Source of the DNA: CAZFBA01 sp964517135
GTDB lineage: Bacteria; Cyanobacteriota; Vampirovibrionia; JBFMGH01
Length of the DNA: 19,172 nucleotides
Reading direction: 5' to 3'
Assembly: GCA_964517135.1 (NCBI GenBank)
Contig: CAZFBA010000055.1
Span: 1-19,172 of the forward strand
Numbering within the stretch: position 1 is the stretch's first letter; each line of letters starts with the position of its first letter. The notes under the pieces were generated by a model. The model saw nothing but the letters and a program-made list of their open reading frames with translations. It did not search any database and was not told where the DNA came from. Positions 1-7,606 of the stretch are shown one piece after another. A program made the translations under genes and the position numbers.

Positions 1-21
1 GTTGGTGCATAACTTAAAAAT

Positions 22-141
22 TTTTCGATTTTCAAAACCCAGATCCCGCCCACCCAAAAGGAAGGCATGGGGTCTCACTCCCAGGCTACGCCTGCTCGTT
101 CAACCCATATCTTCACTTTTAAAATTTTTGAAAATCGAAAA
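22..141. repeat. Palindrome-bounded element, 16-bp inverted repeats
   Basis: A perfect 16-bp inverted repeat (TTTTCGATTTTCAAAA at 22-37, complement at 126-141) brackets about 88 bp. The interior is clearly more GC-rich than its surroundings and holds runs such as GATCCCGCCCACCC. No ORF of note lies inside. It sits directly upstream of the kinase promoter region. The layout resembles a small non-autonomous (MITE-like) or dispersed intergenic repeat; no target-site duplication could be identified. Function unknown. Confidence 0.55.
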
Positions 142-224
142 CAGAAAATTGATTGTTATAGTTATGTATTAGTCTTTCTATTGTAGTTGTGTATCCTGAC
201 AATATTTTGATTGACGTTTTAAGG

Positions 225-254
225 TATAATAACATCGAATAAAATTTTACGGGG
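225..254 (+). promoter_or_regulatory. -10-like box and weak RBS for the hybrid kinase
   Basis: A consensus TATAAT lies at 225-230, 27 bp before the ATG at 258. A TTGACG hexamer at 211-216 looks like a -35 box but is only 8 nt from the -10, too close for a normal sigma-70 promoter, so the real -35 is unclear. GGGG at 251-254 is the only ribosome-binding candidate, 3 nt from the start codon. Confidence 0.4.
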
Positions 255-257
255 TAT

Positions 258-3155
258 ATGTTGAAAGAAAAACTGGTTCTCAGTCAAAAAATCAATAATG
301 ATAATGATATTGTTCTTATCAGACAACGCTCAAAACGTATTGCACAACTTTTGGGCTTTGGTAAAACTGATATAGCACGAATTGCTACAGCAGTTTCTGA
401 AATAACACGTAATGCTTATTTATATGCTAAGGATGCAAAAATTGATTTTTTTGTTAACCCAAAAACCTATCCATTTTATTTATTGATTGTGGTTAAAGAT
501 TCAGGAAAAGTAGATATCAAACTTGATGACATATTTCAAAAAGATACAAAGGTATCTAATAATGCTGATTCTGCCATTAAAGGCCCCTATTCTTTTATGG
601 ATGAGTTTTTTCTTGAATCTGAACCCGGCAAAGGTACAGAAATCAGAATGATAAAATATTTACCCAAAGAAATTACCGGTTTTTCTTCTGATATAATTGA
701 ATCTATCATTAATGAAACAATTGAAATCAAACAATATAAAATATATGATGAATTTAAAAGTCAAAATGATGATATAATGCTTGCTTTAAACGAATTGCAA
801 GACCAGAAAAACAAGCTCGAAAAACTAAATCAAGAACTTTTTGAACAAAAAAACTGGCTCTCAATAGTTTTATCAAGTATAGGAGATGCTATTATTGCCA
901 CAGACAAAGAAGGCAAAATTACTTATATTAATGCTCAGGCTGAAAAGCTTACAGGTTATAGCATTAAAGAAATAGAAGGCCAGAAAATTAATGAGGCATT
1001 CTATTTTTATACTTTAGATGGATGTGAAACTCCTTTGCCAGATATAAAAAGTTTTGTTCAGCCTGCTTTAGTTACTGTTAAGCACGAAGAAGCCAGGATG
1101 TTTGTCAGAGAAGATAAAAACATATTTATTAGTTATATAGTTACCCCAATAAAAGATGAAAACGAAAACCTTTTCGGATTAGTAATGATATTTAAAGATA
1201 TCAGTAATGAAATAGAAACAAAAAATACCCTGAAACGACAGGCTCTAATATTTAAAACAATCAGTGATGCCATCATTGTAGCCGATAATAAAGGTAATAT
1301 AATTGATTGGAACCCTGGAGCAGAAAAATTGTTTGGTTTTGAAACCAGTGAAGCTACTGGAAAAAGTCCAGATATGCTGCACAGAAAAAATCTTAATGTT
1401 TTGTATATACAAAAGATCATTGAAAAAGTTCAAAAAGAAGGCAAATGGGAAGGTGATCTCAGTTATACAAGAAAAGACGGATCTTCTGGCATTACAAGAA
1501 CTCTGGTATTACCATTAAAAGACAATTATTCAATGCAAACTGGCATAATAAGCGTGAGTTATGATATTACAGAATTGTTGAAAGCTAAAGAAGAGCTTAT
1601 TAAAGCAAAAAATGATGCTGAAAAAGCAAGCGAGGCCAAAAGTACCTTTCTGGCCAATATGAGCCACGAACTAAGAACACCACTAAACGCTATCATGGGT
1701 ATTTCACAAATGATGATGAAATACAGTGCTCAAAACCTTACTGAGAAACAAATTGAAAGCCTTGAGATGATCTATCAAAGTGGAAATCGTTTATTAGAGC
1801 TTATTAACGATATTCTTGACCTATCAAAAATTGAAACTGGCAAAATAGATCTGCATTATTCAACCATTTCTATAAATATAATTATTTCAGACAAGAAAAA
1901 AATTGTTGAAAACCTTATTTCAAATAAAAATATAGCTTTTAAAGTTGAAAAATTGAATGATGTACCAGATCTTATTATTTCAGATGAAAAAAAATTACGA
2001 CAAATATTAGTTAATTTGCTAAGTAACGCTTCAAAGTTCACTGAAGAAGGAGAAATTGTTTTAAGGATATACACAAAAAATGATAAACTCTACTTTGAAG
2101 TTGAAGATACAGGCATAGGCATACAGGAAGATAGCCTGTTAAACATTTTTGACGAATTTAGACAGATAGATAGCTCCATTTCAAAGAAATATAAAGGAAC
2201 AGGGCTTGGTCTTGCCCTGTGTAAAAAGCTTGTTCACCTCCTGGGAGGTGAAATAACGGTTAGCAGTACATATAATAAAGGTACTACTGTTAAATTTTTT
2301 ATACCCCTGAAAACAATCAAAAAAGAAAAAACATCCGTTGAAACTCAAAATAATATAAATTCAATTTATACTAAAAATAACAACTATAATATACTTGTCA
2401 TCAAGGATAAAGACCAGTTTATTTATATGTATGAAAAGTATCTTAAACAATCACATTATAATGTTTATTCTTTAAGCTCTGTTGACGAGGGTATTCAATA
2501 TATATCAACAAAACAGCCTGATATAGTTGTTATTAATAAGTATCCACCAGAGATTGAACCGCATTATATTTTGAGTTGTTTTACAAATAATGAACTTTAT
2601 AGCAATCTTAAATTTATAATTATTACTAATACAGAAGATACTGCTGACTATTCTATTTATAATAATTGTATCAAGCTTATTAAACCTATTTCAGGTGAAG
2701 AGATCACAAATACTATAAATAAATTGTTGCTTCCTGAAACATTATCAGCTTCTGAAAACAGGCTAGAAGTTGATATAACACATCCTGAGAAAAAAAAGAC
2801 CCTTCTTATTGCAGACGATGATGAATTCAGTATAAATAAGTTTAAAATGATACTTGAGAATTATTTTGATCTTATCTTTGCTGAAGATGGAATTAATGCA
2901 CTGGAAAAATATTTTTCTCAAAAGCCAGACCTGGTTCTTATGGATATAATGATACCTAAAATGAGTGGTTTTGAAGCTTTTGATATTATTATGAAAAGTA
3001 AGTTGTCAAAAAAGATACCCATTATTGCTGTAACAGCAAGAGCTATGGTTGAAGAAAAAGAAAATATTCTTAATTATGGTTTTGATGGTTATATAGCCAA
3101 ACCAATCAATGAAGAAGATCTTCTAAAAGTGATTAATAATATTCTATCAACATAA
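258..3155 (+). CDS. Hybrid sensor histidine kinase with N-terminal RsbT-like domain
   Basis: A 965-residue cytoplasmic-looking signalling kinase with no transmembrane segment. Order: residues ~1-135 resemble the RsbT/RsbW-type ATPase fold (AVSEITRNAY with E48 and N52; DSG at 81-83; a tail like the family's MDEF...SEPGKGT). Then a coiled coil ~165-200, PAS ~200-318 and PAS ~326-440. HisKA has H470 in NMSHELRTP. HATPase_c has N586/N590, DTGIGI 617-622 and GTGLGL 647-652. A degenerate receiver ~710-825 has Asn at 760 where the phospho-Asp belongs. A canonical receiver ~847-963 has D853-D855, D896, T926 and K948. It should autophosphorylate on H470 and pass phosphate to D896; the final target is inferred, not seen. 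The REC-kinase 15 bp downstream is probably co-transcribed. An identical copy is at 14772. Confidence 0.93.
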   Translation: MLKEKLVLSQKINNDNDIVLIRQRSKRIAQLLGFGKTDIARIATAVSEITRNAYLYAKDAKIDFFVNPKTYPFYLLIVVKDSGKVDIKLDDIFQKDTKVSNNADSAIKGPYSFMDEFFLESEPGKGTEIRMIKYLPKEITGFSSDIIESIINETIEIKQYKIYDEFKSQNDDIMLALNELQDQKNKLEKLNQELFEQKNWLSIVLSSIGDAIIATDKEGKITYINAQAEKLTGYSIKEIEGQKINEAFYFYTLDGCETPLPDIKSFVQPALVTVKHEEARMFVREDKNIFISYIVTPIKDENENLFGLVMIFKDISNEIETKNTLKRQALIFKTISDAIIVADNKGNIIDWNPGAEKLFGFETSEATGKSPDMLHRKNLNVLYIQKIIEKVQKEGKWEGDLSYTRKDGSSGITRTLVLPLKDNYSMQTGIISVSYDITELLKAKEELIKAKNDAEKASEAKSTFLANMSHELRTPLNAIMGISQMMMKYSAQNLTEKQIESLEMIYQSGNRLLELINDILDLSKIETGKIDLHYSTISINIIISDKKKIVENLISNKNIAFKVEKLNDVPDLIISDEKKLRQILVNLLSNASKFTEEGEIVLRIYTKNDKLYFEVEDTGIGIQEDSLLNIFDEFRQIDSSISKKYKGTGLGLALCKKLVHLLGGEITVSSTYNKGTTVKFFIPLKTIKKEKTSVETQNNINSIYTKNNNYNILVIKDKDQFIYMYEKYLKQSHYNVYSLSSVDEGIQYISTKQPDIVVINKYPPEIEPHYILSCFTNNELYSNLKFIIITNTEDTADYSIYNNCIKLIKPISGEEITNTINKLLLPETLSASENRLEVDITHPEKKKTLLIADDDEFSINKFKMILENYFDLIFAEDGINALEKYFSQKPDLVLMDIMIPKMSGFEAFDIIMKSKLSKKIPIIAVTARAMVEEKENILNYGFDGYIAKPINEEDLLKVINNILST

Positions 3156-3170
3156 ACAAAGGCAGGTATA

Positions 3171-4256
3171 ATGTATAAACCAGAAAACTCAAAAATTTTA
3201 GTTGTTGATGACGAACCAGTAAACATTTTTCTTCTGGAATCCATTTTGACAGAAGAAGAATACCAGGTTATAACAGCTTCTAACGGTTATGAGGCTTTAT
3301 CAATAATAAACGAAACCTCTATTGATGCTATTTTACTTGATATAATGATGCCTGAAATAAGCGGCATTGAGGTACTGGAAAAGATTAAGAAGAATGAAAG
3401 AATTAAAGATATACCTGTTATAATTATATCAGCAAAAACAGAGGCTCTTGATGTCAAAGTAGCCCTTGAAAAGGGAGCTATCGACTATATTAAAAAGCCT
3501 ATTGATTCAATGGAAATGCTAGCACGCCTTCAAACGGCTTTAAACCTTAAGCATAAAGAAGATTCTCTTAAACAGTTGCTGGCTTTTAAAGACCAGGTTA
3601 TTTCTTTTGTATCTCACAACCTTAGATCACCTATTAACAATATTATTGGCTATTCAACTCTTTTATATAATCTTGAAGAAACTGACGAACAAAAAAGGCG
3701 TTTTATTTCTCAGATACTTGAAAATTCAGAAAGAATGTATGAATTTGTCAACAAATTACTTAATAAAGCATATCTTGAATCCGGTAAAATAACTTTAAAA
3801 ACAAAAGAAATACCTGTTAAAAGGTTGATTGACAGGTCAGTTATGCCTTATTGTAGAAAACTTGAGGAAAAAAACCTTGAAATAAAAATAAATATCAGTG
3901 ATGACATTTATATTATCGCAGATGAAACTCTACTATTAGAGGTATTTAATAATCTTATAGAAAATTCTATCAAATATACACCTGAGACAGGATCAATAAA
4001 AATCTCTGTATATAAGGAAATTAATCGTGTCATAGTTGAAATATCCGATACTGGTATAGGTATCAACAAAGAAAATATCCCGGGGTTGTTTCAAGCTTTT
4101 AATAATCATTTCACACAGGGAACTTTAGGTGAGAAAGGTACAGGGTTTGGCCTGAGTATTTGTAAAAAAATTGTTGACCTGCACGGGTTTGATATAGATG
4201 TTGACTCTGAAAAAGATAAAGGAACTGTCTTTAAAGTTATAATACCTCAAAAGTAA
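3171..4256 (+). CDS. Response regulator-histidine kinase (REC-HisKA-HATPase)
   Basis: 361 residues, soluble. The N-terminal receiver (~8-122) is complete: D13/D14, phospho-acceptor D57 in LLDIMMP, S87 and K109. A short linker leads to HisKA with H149 in SFVSHNLRSPINN, then HATPase_c with N260/N265, DTGIGI from D293 and GTGFGL from G323. This receiver-before-kinase order fits a second relay step: phosphate from the upstream hybrid kinase could reach D57 and control kinase activity at H149, which then would phosphorylate a separate regulator. There is no output domain of its own. It starts 15 bp after the upstream stop, with AGGCAGG-like purines before the ATG, so an operon is likely. An identical copy is at 17685. 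Confidence 0.93.
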   Translation: MYKPENSKILVVDDEPVNIFLLESILTEEEYQVITASNGYEALSIINETSIDAILLDIMMPEISGIEVLEKIKKNERIKDIPVIIISAKTEALDVKVALEKGAIDYIKKPIDSMEMLARLQTALNLKHKEDSLKQLLAFKDQVISFVSHNLRSPINNIIGYSTLLYNLEETDEQKRRFISQILENSERMYEFVNKLLNKAYLESGKITLKTKEIPVKRLIDRSVMPYCRKLEEKNLEIKINISDDIYIIADETLLLEVFNNLIENSIKYTPETGSIKISVYKEINRVIVEISDTGIGINKENIPGLFQAFNNHFTQGTLGEKGTGFGLSICKKIVDLHGFDIDVDSEKDKGTVFKVIIPQK

Positions 4257-4294
4257 ATAGATAGAAAATCTTTCTCAAATGAAGTTGCTATCAA

Positions 4295-4345
4295 AAGGCA
4301 ACTGGTTACAGAGACAGTAGGTCATACGGTGAAAAGTTGAGCCTT
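4295..4345 (+). other. Possible structured RNA downstream of the kinase pair
   Basis: The arms AAGGCAACT (4295-4303) and AGTT-GA-GCCTT (4335-4345) pair over 9 bp with a 2-nt GA bulge, closing a ~31-nt internal region. It begins about 40 nt after the kinase stop codon. It matches no riboswitch consensus I recognise and has no U-run for termination. It could be a 3'-UTR element or chance pairing. Confidence 0.2.
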
Positions 4346-4457
4346 GAAATCAAACATGAAAGAGTAAGTTATTTTTTATGTATTAAGAAAATGGGAATAT
4401 TTTACATTTGTGTAACTCATTATAAAGGCTTTTTTTCTGGTCTTTTGTGACTATTTT

Positions 4458-4528
4458 TAACGGTGGTTTAGGTTGGACACCTGATGCAGGTTCCGGTAAA
4501 TCCAAGCGAGCGAACACTTGAGCAAGCG
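4458..4528. repeat. Intergenic direct repeat, unit 1
   Basis: About 71 bp that recur in diverged form at 4690-4758. The shared core runs from CACCTGATGCAGG through AATCCAAGCGAGCGAACACTTGAG with only a few changes. CCTG-ATG-CAGG inside it is a small dyad. The similarity continues weakly into the T-rich hairpin that follows each unit. The composition is unlike the AT-rich surroundings. Short ORFs over this stretch are not convincing genes. Confidence 0.8.
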
Positions 4529-4564
4529 TGTAAAGTCTACAAACCAGTTGAGATAGTTTTTTTG

Positions 4565-4593
4565 CCTTCTTTTTTTGTTGTAAAAAAAGAAGG
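4565..4593. repeat. T/A-rich hairpin, 12-bp stem
   Basis: CCTTCTTTTTTT at 4565-4576 pairs exactly with 4582-4593 around a GTTGT loop. A weaker relative (TGCCTACATTCTTTGTAG) follows the second direct-repeat unit near 4772-4788, so unit plus hairpin appear to have duplicated together. A terminator role is possible but there is no separate U-tract. Confidence 0.6.
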
Positions 4594-4627
4594 TCAATGT
4601 CTTTTGACAGGTATCAGTATATACTCT

Positions 4628-4664
4628 GGGTGTTTTGGGGCGGCGAAGCCGCCCCAAAACACCC
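4628..4664. repeat. Perfect 17-bp-stem hairpin, GGGTGTTTT family
   Basis: GGGTGTTTTGGGGCGGC (4628-4644) and its exact complement (4648-4664) flank a GAA loop. It shares its outer nine bases, GGGTGTTTT/AAAACACCC, with the hairpin at 7608-7642, but the inner half differs completely and is very GC-rich here. It lies between the two direct repeat units. Transcribed, it would be a very stable stem and could stop readthrough from the kinase genes, although only a short TAATTTT follows. The window itself ends within the second copy of this hairpin. Confidence 0.85.
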
Positions 4665-4689
4665 TAATTTTCTGGTAACTGGAATCTAA

Positions 4690-4758
4690 TAACGGAGGTT
4701 AAGATGTGTCACCTGATGCAGGCTCCTGTAAATCCAAGCGAGCGAACACTTGAGCGAG
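4690..4758. repeat. Intergenic direct repeat, unit 2
   Basis: Diverged copy of 4458-4528. The AATCCAAGCGAGCGAACACT stretch is identical, and the left part (TAACGGAGGTT...) carries several substitutions. It ends about 70 bp before the higBA promoter. The two units flank the 17-bp-stem hairpin. Confidence 0.8.
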
Positions 4759-4829
4759 TAGTAGTTTCTTTTGCCTACATTCTTTGTAGTAAAATAACAG
4801 GGTTTTTCCCTCCAGAGAATAGTTTAGTA

Positions 4830-4858
4830 TTGTACAGTGTACATGTATATGATACAAT
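4830..4858 (+). promoter_or_regulatory. higBA promoter with overlapping dyads
   Basis: TTGTAC (-35, 4830-4835) and TACAAT (-10, 4853-4858) are 17 nt apart, a good sigma-70 layout. The predicted transcription start falls at about 4865, which is the A of the higB ATG, and no Shine-Dalgarno precedes that codon, so the toxin may be read from a leaderless message. Dyads overlap the promoter: TGTACAGTGTACA at 4831-4843, and ATTGTA/TACAAT at its two ends. These are natural candidates for HigA autorepression, as known for this family. Confidence 0.6.
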
Positions 4859-4864
4859 TTTACT

Positions 4865-5146
4865 ATGATCAAAACAATAAAACATAAAGGCCTGAAAAAG
4901 TTCTTCTTAAAAGATGATTCAACTGGCCTGAATCATGATCAATTGCAGAAAATAAGAAGAATACTGACTGCCCTAAACGCTGCTAATAATCTGGAAGCCA
5001 TAAAACTTCATAAAGGTTATAAACTTCACGAATTAAAAGGAGATTTACAGGGTTATTGGTCTGTTACAGTTACAGCTAACTACAGAATTGTTTTCAAATA
5101 TATAGATGGAGACATTTACGACGTTGATTACATTGATTATCATTAA
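4865..5146 (+). CDS. higB: HigB-type toxin (RelE/ParE superfamily)
   Basis: 93 residues, the usual HigB length. The MIKTIKHKGLKKFF start, the central LEAIKLHKGYKLHELKG and the C-terminal YWSVTVTANYRIVFKY...DVDYIDYH block are the hallmarks of plasmid-maintenance killer proteins of this family. R74 in NYRIVF sits where the basic catalytic residue of these ribosome-dependent mRNA nucleases is expected. The toxin gene precedes its antitoxin, the order typical of higBA. The antitoxin follows after 12 bp with its own strong SD. The start matches the family N-terminus even though no SD is visible. It probably stabilises the replicon by post-segregational killing. Confidence 0.92.
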   Translation: MIKTIKHKGLKKFFLKDDSTGLNHDQLQKIRRILTALNAANNLEAIKLHKGYKLHELKGDLQGYWSVTVTANYRIVFKYIDGDIYDVDYIDYH

Positions 5147-5158
5147 GGAGATGTTTAT

Positions 5159-5449
5159 ATGATGATGTATAACCCCTGTCACCCTGGAGAAATTTTAAGA
5201 GAAGATTTTGTAAAAGAATATGGCCTAACCATTACAGAAACAGCAAAAAAGCTTAAAGTTACCAGGCACCATTTATCAAATATTTTAAATGAAAAAGCTG
5301 GTATTAGCCCCGAAATGGCTTACAGATTGTCTAAAGCTTTCGGGCCAGATCCAGAATATTGGATGAACTTACAGGTAAATTATGACCTGGCACAAGCCCG
5401 GCAAAGGGTTAACCTTAATGATGTTGAGGTTATTCATAAAAGTGCATAG
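5159..5449 (+). CDS. higA: HigA-type antitoxin (XRE-family, VapI-like)
   Basis: 96 residues. PCHPGEILREDFVKEYGLT followed by an HTH (ETAKKLKVTRHHLSNILNEKAGISPEMAYRLSKAFG) and PEYWMNLQVNYDLAQAR is the classic HigA/VapI signature. It binds and neutralises HigB and, with it, represses the shared promoter. AAGGAG at 5145-5150 overlaps the higB stop codon and lies 8 nt before the first of three consecutive ATGs; the first is taken for spacing, and starting at 5162 or 5165 would only remove one or two Met. It converges on the WG-repeat gene, with only 12 bp between the two stop codons. Confidence 0.93.
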   Translation: MMMYNPCHPGEILREDFVKEYGLTITETAKKLKVTRHHLSNILNEKAGISPEMAYRLSKAFGPDPEYWMNLQVNYDLAQARQRVNLNDVEVIHKSA

Positions 5450-5461
5450 GGTTTTTATATA

Positions 5462-7324
5462 CTATAAACTACTTTCAGTATTATAAGAATCGTAAACTGG
5501 TTGAACTACAAATTCACCTGTCTTATTTATATATCCCCATTTGCCATTAAACTTAACTGCTGCAATCTCATTTTCATTGAATGGATAAGCCTTCTCAAAC
5601 TTTAATTCAATTACTATTTCAGCTGATTTGTTAATATAACCATACTTATTATTTACCTGAACACATAAAAGGCCTTCAGAATAATTGTAAATTTTATCAT
5701 AGATACCGAAATCAACAATAAAATCCCCTTTTTTATCTATAATAGCGTCTTTTTTATCTCTGGAGACAATAGCAATATCATTTTTAAAATCAGAAATAAA
5801 ATCATATTCAGCATTTATTACCATCTCGCCCTTTTTGTTGATGTAGCCATATTTGTTATCAACTTTTACCCTGGCAAGTTCCTGATCAAAGAGTTTTACT
5901 TCCTGGAAAGCAGGTTCAATAATAAATTGACCTGTTTTATCTATAAAGCCCCACTGATTATTTATTTTAACTGCTGCAAGCTCTTCTTTAAAAGGCAAAA
6001 CATCATCAAAAACTGGATTAATGACTATTTCACCTGAAAAGTCAGAAAAACCATATTTAGGATAAGAATAAACTATTCCATAGCCTGCTATAAAAGACTT
6101 TGCATTACTATAAGCAGGTGTAATTACAAAATTGCCAGTATCATCAATAAATCCCCACATATTTTTTACTTCTACAGCAGCAAAACCGTCTTTTGAATAA
6201 AATGAATCTGCTTTGACAAAGCGTGGCTCAATAACCATTTCTCCTTTTTTGTTAATATATGCATATTTACCATTTATATCAACGGCAGCAGGACATTTAT
6301 CACAATAAAAAGGGCTTGCATTATTGTAAAACGATTTAATTACCATATTTCCATTCATATTAATAAAAGTAAAATTCCTGTTAAGAGAGACTAGCGCTAA
6401 ATCAATAGACGGCATAAATGAGTGAGCAAAGCCATATGACGGCTTAATAATGTATTTACCTTTACTATCAATGAATCCCCATAAACCATCATTCTGAATA
6501 GCAGCTGGCATATCTTTATTATAAAAAGGATAAGCTTTTTCGTATTGTGGTTCTAGAACAATATCACCTTTCATGTCTATATAGCCATATTTATCACCTA
6601 TTTTAACCGATGTAAAAGTATCATTCGCCTTAAAAGAATACGCATCTTCATATTGTGGTTCTATAATAACCTCACCGCTGGAATTTATATAACCATATTT
6701 ACCATTTAGTTTTATCAGGGCAGGAGTTTCAGAATCATAGAAACTTTCTGCATACTCATATTGTGGGATAATAACCATTTCACCATTTGTATTGACGAAA
6801 CCCCACTTTTCACCCTGTTTAACTGAAGCAAGAAGGTTATTACTTCTGAAGTGAGAGCAATCATCATAAACTGGTTCAATAGAAAGACTTCCATCTGAAC
6901 TGATATATCCACATTTAACTGGAACAATGCTTATTTTTAAGTCTTCTTCTATTACAGGGGGTTCTTTAATTACTGGTTTATCAATAAAATCTCCCTGTTT
7001 ATTAATGTATTTTGCCGTACCACCAGAAATTACTTCTGCAACACCTTCTTTAAAATTAGCTGCTCCTTGAAACTGGGGTTTTATGACAACTTCTCCATCA
7101 GTATTAAGAAAACCATAAAGATCATCAATTTTTACCCTGATCAGCCCATCAGTGGTGTCTGATATTTCCTGATATGCAATTTGGCTGACTTGCTGGGTTT
7201 CTTGAGGTAAAATTTTATTTTCAACATCCTCACGATAAGCCTTATGACGAACTAATAAAAATACTGTCACCAGTAATATAAAGCAGACCAGACTTAATGA
7301 TATCAGTCTGTTTTTGTCTTCCAT
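5462..7324 (-). CDS. Membrane-anchored WG-repeat protein
   Basis: 620 residues. Residues ~7-25 form one hydrophobic segment after a short charged N-terminus, so it is a signal anchor with the bulk outside the cytoplasm (or an uncleaved signal). From ~residue 60 to the end I count 16 tandem WG-type repeats of about 33-40 residues, each built on (W/Y)G(F/Y)(I/V)(N/D)xxGexvIxPxY. Some are eroded, such as AKYINKQG and DAIIDKKG. The fold is expected to be a beta-strand-rich solenoid, usually taken as a binding surface; the ligand is unknown. No enzymatic domain is present. GGAG at 7333-7336 lies 8 nt before the ATG and supports the start. It is transcribed alone, opposite to its neighbours. Confidence 0.9.
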   Translation of the reverse strand: MEDKNRLISLSLVCFILLVTVFLLVRHKAYREDVENKILPQETQQVSQIAYQEISDTTDGLIRVKIDDLYGFLNTDGEVVIKPQFQGAANFKEGVAEVISGGTAKYINKQGDFIDKPVIKEPPVIEEDLKISIVPVKCGYISSDGSLSIEPVYDDCSHFRSNNLLASVKQGEKWGFVNTNGEMVIIPQYEYAESFYDSETPALIKLNGKYGYINSSGEVIIEPQYEDAYSFKANDTFTSVKIGDKYGYIDMKGDIVLEPQYEKAYPFYNKDMPAAIQNDGLWGFIDSKGKYIIKPSYGFAHSFMPSIDLALVSLNRNFTFINMNGNMVIKSFYNNASPFYCDKCPAAVDINGKYAYINKKGEMVIEPRFVKADSFYSKDGFAAVEVKNMWGFIDDTGNFVITPAYSNAKSFIAGYGIVYSYPKYGFSDFSGEIVINPVFDDVLPFKEELAAVKINNQWGFIDKTGQFIIEPAFQEVKLFDQELARVKVDNKYGYINKKGEMVINAEYDFISDFKNDIAIVSRDKKDAIIDKKGDFIVDFGIYDKIYNYSEGLLCVQVNNKYGYINKSAEIVIELKFEKAYPFNENEIAAVKFNGKWGYINKTGEFVVQPVYDSYNTESSL

Positions 7325-7361
7325 GCTGCATACTCCAAAATATTGTTAACCTTTAGAAACC

Positions 7362-7390
7362 ATTGTATTTGCAGCCTTTGCATTTATCAA
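7362..7390 (-). promoter_or_regulatory. Sigma-70-like promoter for the WG-repeat gene
   Basis: On the minus strand, TTGATA (7390-7385) and TACAAT (7367-7362) are separated by 17 nt. The predicted start is near 7355, leaving a leader of about 30 nt that contains the GGAG ribosome-binding site. This is among the best promoter matches in the window. Confidence 0.6.
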
Positions 7391-7606
7391 GGTTTTCTTT
7401 TTTTTAACAAATAAAATTTCTATTAAAAAAGCCCTTCTCTGGTATAAACCCGGCAAAATATAATCAAAACAACCCTTTTAAAGTAATATTTATATATTAT
7501 TACACTGGTGTCCGGTAAAAGATTTTATTTATTATAAAATTTTACAGGAATTTAGTTAAAGAAACTGGCAAAAAATTATTAAACAGGGTTCAGCAAAGAG
7601 ATAGGG

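Larger units (their letters stand above)
1..4658. repeat. Long direct repeat, copy 1 (kinase pair plus flanks)
   Basis: This segment recurs in the same orientation at 14516-19172. The two copies carry identical products for both kinases, and the flanking DNA also reads as identical, except between positions 56 and 106 where there are six substitutions and one missing C in copy 2. Copy 2 stops because the window ends, inside a hairpin arm, so the true repeat length is unknown. The lack of any drift over about 4.5 kb argues for one molecule read twice (a circle of about 14.5 kb) or for a very recent duplication. Confidence 0.97.

Noticed and set aside
22..141. Diversity-generating retroelement template/variable pair, because two copies differ in a short patch
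   Set aside because: Changes are mostly transitions at G, C and A rather than adenine-specific, there is no reverse transcriptase, and the patch is non-coding.
211..230. TTGACG...TATAAT as a standard promoter for the hybrid kinase
   Set aside because: The spacer is only 8 nt, so the two hexamers cannot be a normal -35/-10 pair; only the -10-like box was kept.
4457..4678. Overlapping 64-66 residue ORFs on both strands across the direct repeat and hairpins
   Set aside because: They run through palindromes and repeat units, have no RBS, and resemble no protein family; they are by-products of the repeats.
4458..4758. CRISPR array
   Set aside because: Only two diverged units, unequal in sequence and 230 bp apart, with a hairpin between and no cas gene.
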